Origin: Tritonibacter scottomollicae
GTDB taxonomy: Bacteria; Pseudomonadota; Alphaproteobacteria; Rhodobacterales; Rhodobacteraceae
Assembly (NCBI RefSeq): GCF_003003215.1
Contig: NZ_PVUF01000009.1
Coordinates: 1 to 64,000, forward strand
DNA length: 64,000 nt
Direction: 5' to 3'
The notes below the pieces were generated by a model, which ran no database searches, was not told where the DNA came from, and worked only from the letters and a program-made list of their open reading frames with translations. The position numbers and the translations under genes are program-made. Positions within the stretch are counted from its first letter, which is position 1. Each line of letters opens with the position of its first letter. Shown here one piece after another: positions 8,368 to 16,543 of this stretch.

Positions 8368-9195
8368 ACGCAGCGGTGCCAGCGGCATATGCCGGTTCAC
8401 ATCCTTGTAGAGCAGATAGCGGAACAGCCCCGGACCACCGGCGTAGCAGGCCTGCGGGCAGAAGGCGCGCAGCCACATGTAGTCACCGGCCTCGACTTCG
8501 ACCCAGTCCTGGTTGAGTCGATAGACCGCCTTGCCCTCCAGCACATAGAGCCCGTGTTCCATCACATGGGTCTCGGCAAAGGGGATCACCGCGCCGGGTT
8601 CAAACGTCACGATCGTCACATGCATGTCGTGGCGCAGGTCTTTCGGATCGACAAAACGCGAGGTGGCCCATTTGCCATCGGTTCCCGCCATCGCGGTGGG
8701 CGTCACCTCCTGTTCGTTGGTGACAAAGGCCTCCGGCGCCTCGATGCCCTCGACCGCCTGATAGGCCTTGCGGATCCAGTGGAATCGCACTGGCGCATCG
8801 CTGCTGTTGGTCAATGTCCACGTGGCGGATGGCGGCAGGAAGGCATAGCCGCCCTCACCCATTTCATGCGCCTGCCCGTCGATGGTCAGCAACATCTGCC
8901 CCTCGACCACAAACAGCACCGCCTCGACGCCTGCCTCGGTCTCGGGCCGGGCGGAGCCACCACCGGGCTGCACCTCGGCGATGTAATGCGAAAACGTCTC
9001 GGCAAAGCCCGACAGCGGCCGCGCGATCACCCAAAACCGCGACTTCGCCCAGAACGGCAGGAAGCTGGTCACGATATCGCTGTTGGTGCCCTTGGGGATC
9101 ACCGCATAGGCTTCGGTGAACATGGCCCGGTCCGTCAGGAGCTGGGTCTGCGGCGGCAGCCCTCCGTGGGGGGCGTAATAGGTCGGTTTTGTCAT
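8365..9195 (-). CDS. allE: (S)-ureidoglycine aminohydrolase (bicupin)
   Basis: The enzyme removes ammonia from S-ureidoglycine to give S-ureidoglycolate, the AllA substrate. The 276-residue protein has two cupin domains: the first around GFAETFSHYIAEVQPGG and LFVVEGQMLLTIDGQAHEM, the second around GAVIPFAETHVMEHGLYVLE with the expected Mn-binding histidine/glutamate pattern. The N-terminal YYAPHGGLPPQTQLLTDRAM is typical. The ATG at 9195 lies 7-8 bases after GAGAAGG; a GTG one codon upstream is less likely. It converges on the permease. The enzyme that makes its substrate, allantoate amidohydrolase, is not in the window. Confidence 0.93.
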   Translation of the reverse strand: MTKPTYYAPHGGLPPQTQLLTDRAMFTEAYAVIPKGTNSDIVTSFLPFWAKSRFWVIARPLSGFAETFSHYIAEVQPGGGSARPETEAGVEAVLFVVEGQMLLTIDGQAHEMGEGGYAFLPPSATWTLTNSSDAPVRFHWIRKAYQAVEGIEAPEAFVTNEQEVTPTAMAGTDGKWATSRFVDPKDLRHDMHVTIVTFEPGAVIPFAETHVMEHGLYVLEGKAVYRLNQDWVEVEAGDYMWLRAFCPQACYAGGPGLFRYLLYKDVNRHMPLAPLR

Positions 9196-9379
9196 CACAT
9201 CGCCTTCTCAAAATCTCTGCCCCCATCAAACCGTGTGAGCGCCCTCAGTCCAATCATTTTGATGATCCCAAAAGCATGAAGGATTATAAGGCTCGATTTG
9301 AAAGCCCGCCCCATTGACCCCCACCTCAACCGGGGGACACTATGCCCACAACCGCCCTCACGCACAGGACCGCCCGCCA

Positions 9380-10645
9380 ATGACCCAAAGCCTGCACGAC
9401 ACCGCGCTGGAGCTGTTCCGCTGTGCCATTGACCGCGCTGATCCCGCCGCCGCTGTGCGTGCACACCTCGCCACGCAGCCCCTTGCACCGCTTGAGGGCG
9501 AGGGCCGCCGCACCGTCATCGCCGTGGGCAAGGCCGCGGTGCCGATGATGCGCGCCGCACTGGCCACCCTGCCCGAGGCCCCCGCCACCGCGCTGGCCAT
9601 CACCAACCCGGAAAACCAAGCGGATCTCGCCGGGGCCGAGGTCATCACCGGCGCACATCCCGTCCCGGACCAGACCAGCGCCGCCGCCGGGGCGCGAGTG
9701 CTCGATCTACTGAAGGACCTCAGCCCACAGGATCAGGTGCTGATGCTGATCTCCGGCGGTGGCTCCGCCCTGATGGTGGCACCAGCACCGGGGCTGACCC
9801 TCACGGACAAGGCCGCCGTCAACGAGATGTTGCTGGCCTCCGGGCTGGACATCAATCGCATGAACCTGATCCGTCAGAACCTGTCGCAGCTCAAGGGCGG
9901 AGGCCTCTGTCGTGCTGCCGCCCCCGCGCGGGTCACCGCGTTGATCCTGTCGGATGTGATCGGCGACGACTTGCGCGCCATCGCCTCCGGCCCCACCGTC
10001 GCCCCGCTCGGCACCGCACAGGACGCCCGCGCACTGCTGCAGGACCAAGGACTGTGGCACACCCTACCCATCGCCGCGCAACCCCATCTGACAGAGGCCG
10101 GTGCCGCCCACGAAACGCCTGAGGCGCAAAACATCCTGATCGGCTCCAACCGCTTCAGCCTGGAGGCGATGCGCGACCGGGCCGAGGCCCTCGGCTGGCA
10201 GGTGCCAGAGCTGATCGACGACCTCACCGGCGACGTGACAGAGGCCGCGACCCGGGTGCTAGCGGCTGCACACTCCGCCCCCATGGACCGCCCCGTCGCG
10301 CTGTTGTTCGGCGGCGAGACCACCGTGCGCCTGACCGGCACCGGCCGTGGCGGGCGCAATCAGGAGCTCGCCCTGCGCATCGCACAGGCGGCAGATGGGC
10401 TGGACGGGGATTGGGTGTTCCTCTCCGGCGGCACCGATGGCCGCGATGGCCCCACGGATGCGGCGGGCGGTCTGGTCACCTCGCAAACCTGGGCAGAGAT
10501 TGCGCAGGCAGGCGCGGACCCAGAGGCATTGTTGAACAATAACGACAGCTACGCCGCGCTGCAGGCTGCAGACGCGCTGGTGAGCATCGGCGGCACCGGC
10601 ACCAATGTGGCGGATGTGCAAATCCTGCTGCGTCGCCCCGCCTGA
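9380..10645 (+). CDS. Glycerate 2-kinase (MOFRL family)
   Basis: A 421-residue type II glycerate kinase (often annotated as hydroxypyruvate reductase TtuD/GckA) that phosphorylates glycerate to 2-phosphoglycerate. It has the N-terminal VIAVGKAAVPMMRAAL, the LMLISGGGSALMVAP loop, IRQNLSQLKGGGL, and the C-terminal MOFRL domain with LLFGGETTVRLTGTGRGGRN and FLSGGTDGRDGPTDAAGG. The open frame extends upstream, but the ATG at 9380 has AGGA 10 bases before it and starts the conserved region. Placed after allA and allE, it makes sense as the exit from glyoxylate via tartronate semialdehyde and glycerate; that linkage is inferred. Confidence 0.9.
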   Translation: MTQSLHDTALELFRCAIDRADPAAAVRAHLATQPLAPLEGEGRRTVIAVGKAAVPMMRAALATLPEAPATALAITNPENQADLAGAEVITGAHPVPDQTSAAAGARVLDLLKDLSPQDQVLMLISGGGSALMVAPAPGLTLTDKAAVNEMLLASGLDINRMNLIRQNLSQLKGGGLCRAAAPARVTALILSDVIGDDLRAIASGPTVAPLGTAQDARALLQDQGLWHTLPIAAQPHLTEAGAAHETPEAQNILIGSNRFSLEAMRDRAEALGWQVPELIDDLTGDVTEAATRVLAAAHSAPMDRPVALLFGGETTVRLTGTGRGGRNQELALRIAQAADGLDGDWVFLSGGTDGRDGPTDAAGGLVTSQTWAEIAQAGADPEALLNNNDSYAALQAADALVSIGGTGTNVADVQILLRRPA

Positions 10646-10651
10646 CGCGGC

Positions 10652-11086
10652 TCAGTCGTCCAGCTCGTAAAGGTCGTTCAGCAGGTCCAGCAGCGCCTCA
10701 TAGCGGTCCGGCCCCATTTTCTCGCGCGTGCGTTCGATCAATTCGAGGCTGGCATCGATGTTCTCCTCGATCACCGTGTCCCCTGCCGCGGTCAGGGTAA
10801 TCACCTGACGGCGACGGTCGGCCTCGTCGCGGACCCGGTTGATCAGGCCCTTCTCCTCCAGCTTCTGCAGGATCCGGGTCAGGCTCGGCAGTAGCAAACA
10901 GGCACGATCAGCAATCTGCGTCGGATCGATCGGCCCGCTTTCCTGCACCACGCGCAGCACCCGCCATTGTTGTTCGGTCAGATCAACGTCGCTCAGCAAA
11001 TGACGAATCGGCCCCATCACCCGCTCGCGCGCGCGCAGCAAGGCAATGGGAAGAGAGCGGTCCGTGGAGGGCAATGCATGTGTCAT
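10652..11086 (-). CDS. hpaR: HpaR, MarR-family repressor of homoprotocatechuate catabolism
   Basis: A 144-residue MarR-family winged-helix protein. The conserved RSLPIALLRARERVM start, DLTEQQWRVLRVVQE, the recognition region LPSLTRILQKLEEKGLI and the wing RRRQVITLTAAG match the HpaR subgroup that represses hpa meta-cleavage operons. It is divergent from hpaF with 129 bases between starts. AGGAGG lies only two bases before the ATG at 11086, unusually close; a TTG 12 codons upstream is the alternative. Its stop is six bases from that of the converging glycerate kinase gene. Confidence 0.9.
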   Translation of the reverse strand: MTHALPSTDRSLPIALLRARERVMGPIRHLLSDVDLTEQQWRVLRVVQESGPIDPTQIADRACLLLPSLTRILQKLEEKGLINRVRDEADRRRQVITLTAAGDTVIEENIDASLELIERTREKMGPDRYEALLDLLNDLYELDD

Positions 11087-11159
11087 GCCCTCCTGTATCG
11101 CCCTGAACGGCAATCTTGGCAATCATTTCGCGAAGTTAAGTAATTTCCGCAGCCTGTCG

Positions 11160-11188
11160 TTGACAGCAAGGGCACATAAAGATAACAT
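11160..11188 (+). promoter_or_regulatory. Sigma-70-type promoter of the hpaFED operon
   Basis: TTGACA (11160-11165) is a perfect -35 hexamer, and TAACAT (11183-11188) a good -10, with the ideal 17-base spacer. Transcription would start about 20 bases before the strong GGGAGGAGGA ribosome binding site of hpaF. Confidence 0.7.
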
Positions 11189-11192
11189 GTTA
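11183..11192. promoter_or_regulatory. Candidate HpaR operator overlapping the -10 box
   Basis: TAACATGTTA is a perfect 10-bp palindrome that covers the -10 hexamer of the hpaF promoter, where a repressor would block polymerase. A second small palindrome, TTCGCGAA, is at 11127-11134, towards hpaR. Assignment to HpaR is inferred from position. Confidence 0.5.
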
Positions 11193-11215
11193 AGCAGTTT
11201 GGGAGGAGGACCCGA

Positions 11216-11611
11216 ATGCCCCATATCACCTTGGACTACGCACCCCGGCTGGCGCAGATCATCGACATAGCACAGCTCTGCGACCTGTTGCGCCGTGCAG
11301 CCATCGACACCGGCGTCCTGCCGCTGGCAGGCGTCCGGGTCCGTGCCTTTGCAGCGGACCACGTTAGCATGGCCGATGGCAACCCCGACTTCATGTATCT
11401 CGACATCTCGGTCCGCTTGCGCGGCGGGCGCGACCTGCCCACCCGCAAGGCCGCTACTGAGACGATCTTCAACGCCGCCCGCGCCTATCTCGCCCCGGCG
11501 ATGGACACCCACCCCATCGCGCTCTCGCTGGAGATGCGCGACATCGACCCCGCGCTTTCGCCCAAATGCGGCACCATCCGCGATCATCTGAGCACAGGAG
11601 ACCCCGCATGA
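11216..11611 (+). CDS. hpaF: 5-carboxymethyl-2-hydroxymuconate delta-isomerase
   Basis: A 131-residue member of the tautomerase superfamily, acting after ring cleavage and aldehyde oxidation in the homoprotocatechuate pathway. The N-terminal proline directly after Met (MPHITLDYAP) is the catalytic base once Met is removed, and VRVRAFAADHVSMADG and FMYLDISVRLRGGR match the CHM isomerase family. It is preceded by a strong GGGAGGAGGA site and overlaps hpaE by ATGA. It is the first gene of the operon, divergent from hpaR. Confidence 0.92.
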   Translation: MPHITLDYAPRLAQIIDIAQLCDLLRRAAIDTGVLPLAGVRVRAFAADHVSMADGNPDFMYLDISVRLRGGRDLPTRKAATETIFNAARAYLAPAMDTHPIALSLEMRDIDPALSPKCGTIRDHLSTGDPA

Positions 11612-13119
11612 GCGATCTCGCCGCCAATCTCGCCACACTCGACGCCCTGCTGGACAAACACCGCGCAAGCGGCATCACCAACCTGATCAATGGCGAGGCC
11701 CGCCCCGCCGCCTCCGGCCAGACCTTCGAGACCACCTCCCCGGTGGACGAAAGTGTCATCTGCACCGTGGCCCGTGGCGATGCCACTGACATCGACGCCG
11801 CCGCACAGGCCGCCAAGGCGGCCTTTCCCGCCTGGCGCGACATGCCCGCCACAGAGCGCAAGGCGATCCTGCATCGCATTGCCGACGGCATCGTTGCTCG
11901 CGCCGAGGAGATCGCGCTCTGTGAATGCTGGGACACCGGTCAAGCCCTGCGCTTCATGTCCAAGGCCGCCCTGCGCGGTGCGGATAACTTCCGCTTCTTT
12001 GCGGATCGTGCGCCCAGCGCCCGGGACGGCCAGATGCTGCCCTCGCCGACGCTGATGAATGTCACCACCCGGGTGCCGCTCGGCCCGATCGGCGTCATCA
12101 CGCCGTGGAACACCCCCTTCATGCTCTCGACGTGGAAGATCGCGCCCGCGCTGGCCGCAGGCTGCACCGTGGTGCATAAACCGGCGGAATTCTCGCCCCT
12201 TACTGCCCGCATCCTTGCCGAGATCGCCCATGACGCCGGCCTACCGCCGGGCGTGTGGAACCTCGTGAATGGCTTCGGCGAAGAGGCAGGCCGCGCCCTC
12301 ACCGAACACCCGGACATCAAGGCCATCGCCTTTGTCGGCGAGAGCAAGACCGGCTCGATGATCATGGCCCAGGGCGCGCCAACCCTGAAGCGGGTGCATT
12401 TTGAGCTCGGCGGCAAGAACCCGGTTGTGGTCTTTGACGATGCCGACCTGGACCGCGCCTTGGATGCGGCGATCTTCATGATCTACTCCCTGAATGGCGA
12501 GCGCTGCACCTCCTCCTCCCGCCTGCTGATCCACCAGGACATCGCCGAGGCGTTTGAGGCCAAGCTGATCGAGCGCGTCAACAATATTCAGGTCGGCCAC
12601 CCGCTGGACCCAAAAACCGAGATCGGCCCGCTGATCCACAAGGTCCACTTCGACAAGGTAACCTCCTATTTCGACATCGCTCGCAAGGACGGCGCCACCA
12701 TCGCTGCTGGCGGCGCGCGCCACGGCGACACAGGCTGGTTCGTCCGCCCCACCCTCTTCACCGGGGCCACAAACGACATGACCATCGCGCAGGAGGAAAT
12801 CTTCGGCCCGGTCCTCACCGCCATCCGCTTCACCGACGAAGACGAGGCGCTGAACATCGCCAATGACACCCAATATGGCCTCACCGCCTATGTCTGGACC
12901 AACGATGTGACCCGCGCCATGCGCTTCACCAACCAGCTTGAGGCTGGGATGATCTGGGTGAACTCGGAAAACGTCCGCCACCTGCCCACGCCTTTTGGTG
13001 GCGTCAAAGCATCCGGCATCGGGCGCGACGGCGGCGACTGGAGCTTTGAGTTCTACATGGAACAAAAGCACATCGGCTTTGCGATCGGGCACCACAAGAT
13101 CCCCCGCCTCGGCGCCTGA
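11608..13119 (+). CDS. hpaE: 5-carboxymethyl-2-hydroxymuconate semialdehyde dehydrogenase
   Basis: A 503-residue NAD-dependent aldehyde dehydrogenase that oxidises the ring-cleavage semialdehyde. Canonical residues are visible: N168 in TPWNTP, K191 in HKPAEFS, E266 in FELGGKNP, and the nucleophile C300 in NGERCTSSS. Its assignment as HpaE rather than another aldehyde dehydrogenase rests on the operon. The start at 11608 overlaps the hpaF stop and follows ACAGGAG at 7 bases; the open frame's earlier Met lies inside hpaF. A repeat with a strong hairpin separates it from hpaD. Confidence 0.93.
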   Translation: MSDLAANLATLDALLDKHRASGITNLINGEARPAASGQTFETTSPVDESVICTVARGDATDIDAAAQAAKAAFPAWRDMPATERKAILHRIADGIVARAEEIALCECWDTGQALRFMSKAALRGADNFRFFADRAPSARDGQMLPSPTLMNVTTRVPLGPIGVITPWNTPFMLSTWKIAPALAAGCTVVHKPAEFSPLTARILAEIAHDAGLPPGVWNLVNGFGEEAGRALTEHPDIKAIAFVGESKTGSMIMAQGAPTLKRVHFELGGKNPVVVFDDADLDRALDAAIFMIYSLNGERCTSSSRLLIHQDIAEAFEAKLIERVNNIQVGHPLDPKTEIGPLIHKVHFDKVTSYFDIARKDGATIAAGGARHGDTGWFVRPTLFTGATNDMTIAQEEIFGPVLTAIRFTDEDEALNIANDTQYGLTAYVWTNDVTRAMRFTNQLEAGMIWVNSENVRHLPTPFGGVKASGIGRDGGDWSFEFYMEQKHIGFAIGHHKIPRLGA

Positions 13120-13121
13120 AC

Positions 13122-13173
13122 CCTTCATCTTTTCCCAAATACCTCGGGGAGCGCGAGGGGCAGAGCCCCTCGC
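13122..13173. repeat. Intergenic repeat, TTCATCTTTTCC family, copy 2, with triloop hairpin
   Basis: CCTTCATCTTTTCCCAAATA is followed by a perfect 9-bp inverted repeat, GCGAGGGGC (13153-13161) and GCCCCTCGC (13165-13173), with the 3-base loop AGA. It lies inside the hpa operon between hpaE and hpaD, where it may cause partial termination or protect an mRNA end. Confidence 0.75.
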
Positions 13174-13217
13174 ATGTCGCCCTAACATTCGGCCTGTCCA
13201 TTCGGAGGAGACCCGAC

Positions 13218-14198
13218 ATGCCCATTCCCGCACCGACCCTCTACCCGCCCTTCAACATCACCCGCCTCAGCCATGTTGAATACGGCGTCACCGATCTTGC
13301 CGCCTCCCGCGCTTTCTATGTCGACATCCTCGGCCTGCAAGTCACGGCAGAGGACGACAACCGCATCTACCTGCGCGCGATGGAGGAACGCGGCCATCAC
13401 TGCATCATCCTGCGTCAATCCGACAGCGCCGGCGTCTCCTGCCTCGGCTTCAAACTCTACGACACCCCTGAACTCGACAAAGCCGCCGCCTTCTTCGAGG
13501 GCAAAGGCCTGCCCGTGGAGTGGATCGAGCGCCCCTTCATGGGGAAGTGCTTCCGCACCCGCGATCCATGGGGTGTGCCGCTGGAATTCTACGTCAAGAT
13601 GGACCGCCTGCCGCCGATCCACCAGAAATACAGGCTCTACAACGGCGTCAAACCGCTGCGCATCGACCACTTCAACATGTTCTCCGCCAATGTGGACGAG
13701 GCGATCGCCTTTTATGGCGAGATGGGATTTCGCGTCACCGAATATACCGAGGATGACGAGTCCGGCCGCGTCTGGGCCGCATGGATGCACCGCAAGGGCG
13801 GCGTGCATGATGTGGCCTTCACCAATGGAACCGGGCCGCGCCTGCATCACACCGCCTTCTGGGTGCCAACCCCGCTCAACATCATCGACCTTCTCGACCT
13901 GATGGCCACCACCGGCTACGTCGCCAATATCGAACGTGGCCCCGGCCGCCACGGCATTTCCAACGCCTTCTTCCTCTATGTGCGCGATCCTGATGGCCAC
14001 CGGATTGAGATCTACTGCTCGGACTATCAGACCTGCGACGCAGACCTGGAACCGATCAAATGGTCCCTCACCGATCCTCAGCGTCAAACCCTCTGGGGCG
14101 CACCCGCGCCGCGCAGCTGGTTCGAAGAAGGATCGCTGTTTGACGGTGCCGAGATCCGCGACAGTGATCTCAAGGCACAACCGATCATCGCGCCGTAA
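13218..14198 (+). CDS. hpaD: 3,4-dihydroxyphenylacetate 2,3-dioxygenase (VOC-type extradiol)
   Basis: This 326-residue enzyme opens the ring of homoprotocatechuate next to the hydroxyls. It has two vicinal-oxygen-chelate repeats (about 16-130 and 148-270). Aligning by eye to the Brevibacterium/Arthrobacter class I enzymes, the metal ligands are H151 (RIDHFN), H211 (LHHTAF) and E264 (HRIEIY), with the acid-base histidine at H197 and Y254 near the site; the spacing agrees to within a residue. It is thus not the LigB-like HpaD of enterobacteria. The start follows GGAGGAGAC. A repeat with a hairpin separates it from the decarboxylase gene. Confidence 0.94.
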   Translation: MPIPAPTLYPPFNITRLSHVEYGVTDLAASRAFYVDILGLQVTAEDDNRIYLRAMEERGHHCIILRQSDSAGVSCLGFKLYDTPELDKAAAFFEGKGLPVEWIERPFMGKCFRTRDPWGVPLEFYVKMDRLPPIHQKYRLYNGVKPLRIDHFNMFSANVDEAIAFYGEMGFRVTEYTEDDESGRVWAAWMHRKGGVHDVAFTNGTGPRLHHTAFWVPTPLNIIDLLDLMATTGYVANIERGPGRHGISNAFFLYVRDPDGHRIEIYCSDYQTCDADLEPIKWSLTDPQRQTLWGAPAPRSWFEEGSLFDGAEIRDSDLKAQPIIAP

Positions 14199-14207
14199 CA
14201 CACCAGA

Positions 14208-14257
14208 GGGCAGCGCCTGACCGGCCCCCGGAAAGGCGCTGCCCGGGCCAAAGCCCG
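14208..14257. repeat. Hairpin repeat between hpaD and the decarboxylase gene
   Basis: GGGCAGCGCC (14208-14217) and GGCGCTGCCC (14235-14244) form a perfect 10-bp inverted repeat around 17 bases, immediately followed by CGGGC-CAAA-GCCCG (14244-14257). The element begins 10 bases after the hpaD stop and ends 16 bases before the next start. Its GGCAGCGCC end is shared with the repeat at 41045-41110. Confidence 0.7.
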
Positions 14258-14273
14258 AACAAGGGAGCATATA

Positions 14274-15686
14274 ATGAACTGGACCGATTTCGCAGGCTGG
14301 GGCCGCAAGGTCGCCGACTGGGCGCAGGATTATCACCTCACCGTGGGCGAGCGCCCGGTGCGCGCGCAGACCAAACCCGGCGATATGCTGAACGCCCTAC
14401 CAGAAACCCCGCCAGAACAAGGCGAGGGGATGGAGGCGATCTTTGCCGATTTTGAGGAAAAGGTGATGCCCGGTATCACCCATTGGCAGCACCCGCGCTT
14501 CTTTGCCTATTTCGCCTCCAATGCCGCCGCGCCCTCGGTACTGGCAGAATTCCTGACCTCCGCCATCGCACCGCAATGCATGCTCTGGCAGACCTCTCCG
14601 GCGGCGACCGAGATGGAAACCCGGATGATGGACTGGCTGCGCCAATCCCTTGGCCTGCCCGGGGAATTTCGCGGCGTCATTCAGGACAGCGCCTCCTCCG
14701 CCACCCTTGCCGCCGTGCTCACCATGCGCGAACGGGCCTTGAACTGGCAGGGCAACCAACAAGGGCTGTCCGGCCAGCCGACCTTGCGGATCTATTGCTC
14801 GGCGGAGGTGCATACGTCTGTGGATCGCGCCATCTGGGTTGCGGGCATCGGTCAGGCCAACCTCGTGCGCGTGCCAATCAAAGGCGACTGGCGCGGCATG
14901 GACCCCGCCGCCCTTGAGGCCGCCATTGAGGCCGACAAGGCCGCTGGCCTGCATCCGGCGGGTGTCATCCTCTGCGTGGGCGGCACCGGCACCGGCGCCA
15001 CTGACCCCGTGGCCGATTGCATCAGGGTCGCCCAAGCCCACGACCTCTACACCCATGTGGACGCGGCCTGGGCCGGTTCCGCGATGATCTGCCCGGAGTT
15101 TCGTGACTACTGGCCCGGCGTTGAGAACGCCGACAGCATCGTCTTCAACCCGCACAAATGGCTCGGCGCGCAGTTTGATTGCTCGGCGCATTTCCTGCGC
15201 GATGCGGACGATCTGGTGCGCACCCTCGCCATCAGCCCGGAATACCTCAAGACCCACGGCCACGATGGCATCATCAACTATTCCGAATGGTCGGTGCCAC
15301 TTGGTCGCCGCTTCCGCGCGCTGAAGATCTGGTTCCTGATCCGCACCTACGGCATTGAAGGATTGCGACAACGCATCCGCAATCACGTTGCATGGTCGCG
15401 CCAACTTCACGACGCACTCGCATCAGAGGCGGATTTTGAGATCATCACCCCGCCGATGTGGTCGCTCTGGACCTTCCGCTACACGCCCGAGGGCGCCACA
15501 GACATCGATGCGCTGAACCTTGAGCTGGTCAACAAGATCAATGACGATGGCCGCATCTACCTCACCCAGACCCGCGTCGACGGCGCATTGGTGATCCGGT
15601 TTCAGGCGGGCGCGTTTGAAACCACCGAAGCAGACATCATGCTGGCCCATGATGTGATCGCCGAGATTGCACGAGGACTGACATGA
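14274..15686 (+). CDS. Pyridoxal-phosphate-dependent aromatic-amino-acid decarboxylase family protein
   Basis: A 470-residue group II PLP decarboxylase, related to DOPA/tyrosine/tryptophan decarboxylases and phenylacetaldehyde synthases. The Schiff-base lysine is K295 in FNPHKWLG; HVDAAWAGSA (261-270) holds the aspartate that pairs with the PLP ring, H180 stacks on it, and HPRFFAYF (73-80) is the usual N-terminal substrate motif. It is within the hpa operon and overlaps hpaG by ATGA. This suggests it turns tyrosine or DOPA into an amine or aldehyde feeding (hydroxy)phenylacetate metabolism; substrate and decarboxylase versus aldehyde-synthase chemistry cannot be settled by eye. Confidence 0.88.
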   Translation: MNWTDFAGWGRKVADWAQDYHLTVGERPVRAQTKPGDMLNALPETPPEQGEGMEAIFADFEEKVMPGITHWQHPRFFAYFASNAAAPSVLAEFLTSAIAPQCMLWQTSPAATEMETRMMDWLRQSLGLPGEFRGVIQDSASSATLAAVLTMRERALNWQGNQQGLSGQPTLRIYCSAEVHTSVDRAIWVAGIGQANLVRVPIKGDWRGMDPAALEAAIEADKAAGLHPAGVILCVGGTGTGATDPVADCIRVAQAHDLYTHVDAAWAGSAMICPEFRDYWPGVENADSIVFNPHKWLGAQFDCSAHFLRDADDLVRTLAISPEYLKTHGHDGIINYSEWSVPLGRRFRALKIWFLIRTYGIEGLRQRIRNHVAWSRQLHDALASEADFEIITPPMWSLWTFRYTPEGATDIDALNLELVNKINDDGRIYLTQTRVDGALVIRFQAGAFETTEADIMLAHDVIAEIARGLT

Positions 15687-16543
15687 TGCGCTTTGCCACC
15701 TACACCGCCGCGGACGAAACCTTCTACGGCGTGATCACCGACGCGGGCGCAATCGCCCTCTCACCAGATTTCCCCGACTGGCCGAGCCTGCGCGAGGTGA
15801 TCGAGGCCGACGCCCTCCACACCCTCGCCCAAGCCGCGCAGGGGCGGGCCGTGACCCATATACTCGACCAGATCACCTATCAGATCCCGGTGCCCCGCCC
15901 GGAAAAGATCATCTGCGTCGGCGTCAACTTTCCCGACCGCAATGCGGAGTATAAAGACGGACAAGAGGCCCCGCCGAACATGTCGCTGTTTCCGCGTTTT
16001 GCGCGCAGCTTCACCGGCTCAGGTCGCCCGCTGATCCGCCCGCCCGAAAGCCCGCAGCTGGATTACGAAGGCGAGATCGCCATTGTCATCGGCAAGGGCG
16101 GCCGCCGAATTGCCGAAGCAGACGCCTATGACCATATCGCCGCGATATCCCTCTGTAATGAAGGCACAATCCGCGACTGGGTACGCCATGCCAAATTCAA
16201 CGTGACGCAGGGCAAGAACTGGGACTCTTCCGGCGCGATCGGTCCCTGGCTGGTGCCCTTCACGGCTCCAGCACAGCTCGATGACATACGCCTCACCACC
16301 AAGGTCAATGGCGAGCTGCGCCAGGACGACCGCACCTCCCGAATGCTGTTCCCGATCCGCCGTCAGATCGCCTATATCTCCACCTTCACCACGCTGGTGC
16401 CCGGCGACATCATCGTCACCGGCACCCCCACCGGCGCAGGCGCGCGGTTTGACCCGCCACGGTTCCTGAAACCCGGCGACGTGATCGAGGTCGAGGGCGA
16501 AGGCATCGGCATTCTGCGCAACACGGTAGAGGATGAGGCATGA
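15683..16543 (+). CDS. hpaG: Fumarylacetoacetate hydrolase family protein, HpaG-like isomerase/decarboxylase
   Basis: A 286-residue FAH-fold enzyme. In the homoprotocatechuate pathway this position is filled by the 5-oxopent-3-ene-1,2,5-tricarboxylate decarboxylase / 2-hydroxyhepta-2,4-diene-1,7-dioate isomerase. The FAH core is clear: KIICVGVNFPDRNAEY, LDYEGEIAIVIGKGGR (metal-binding glutamates), GKNWDSSGAIGPW and DIIVTGTPTGAG. It is a single-domain protein, whereas enterobacterial HpaG has two such domains. The start overlaps the decarboxylase stop and its own stop overlaps hpaH, so all three are coupled. Function is inferred from the family plus operon. Confidence 0.88.
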   Translation: MMRFATYTAADETFYGVITDAGAIALSPDFPDWPSLREVIEADALHTLAQAAQGRAVTHILDQITYQIPVPRPEKIICVGVNFPDRNAEYKDGQEAPPNMSLFPRFARSFTGSGRPLIRPPESPQLDYEGEIAIVIGKGGRRIAEADAYDHIAAISLCNEGTIRDWVRHAKFNVTQGKNWDSSGAIGPWLVPFTAPAQLDDIRLTTKVNGELRQDDRTSRMLFPIRRQIAYISTFTTLVPGDIIVTGTPTGAGARFDPPRFLKPGDVIEVEGEGIGILRNTVEDEA

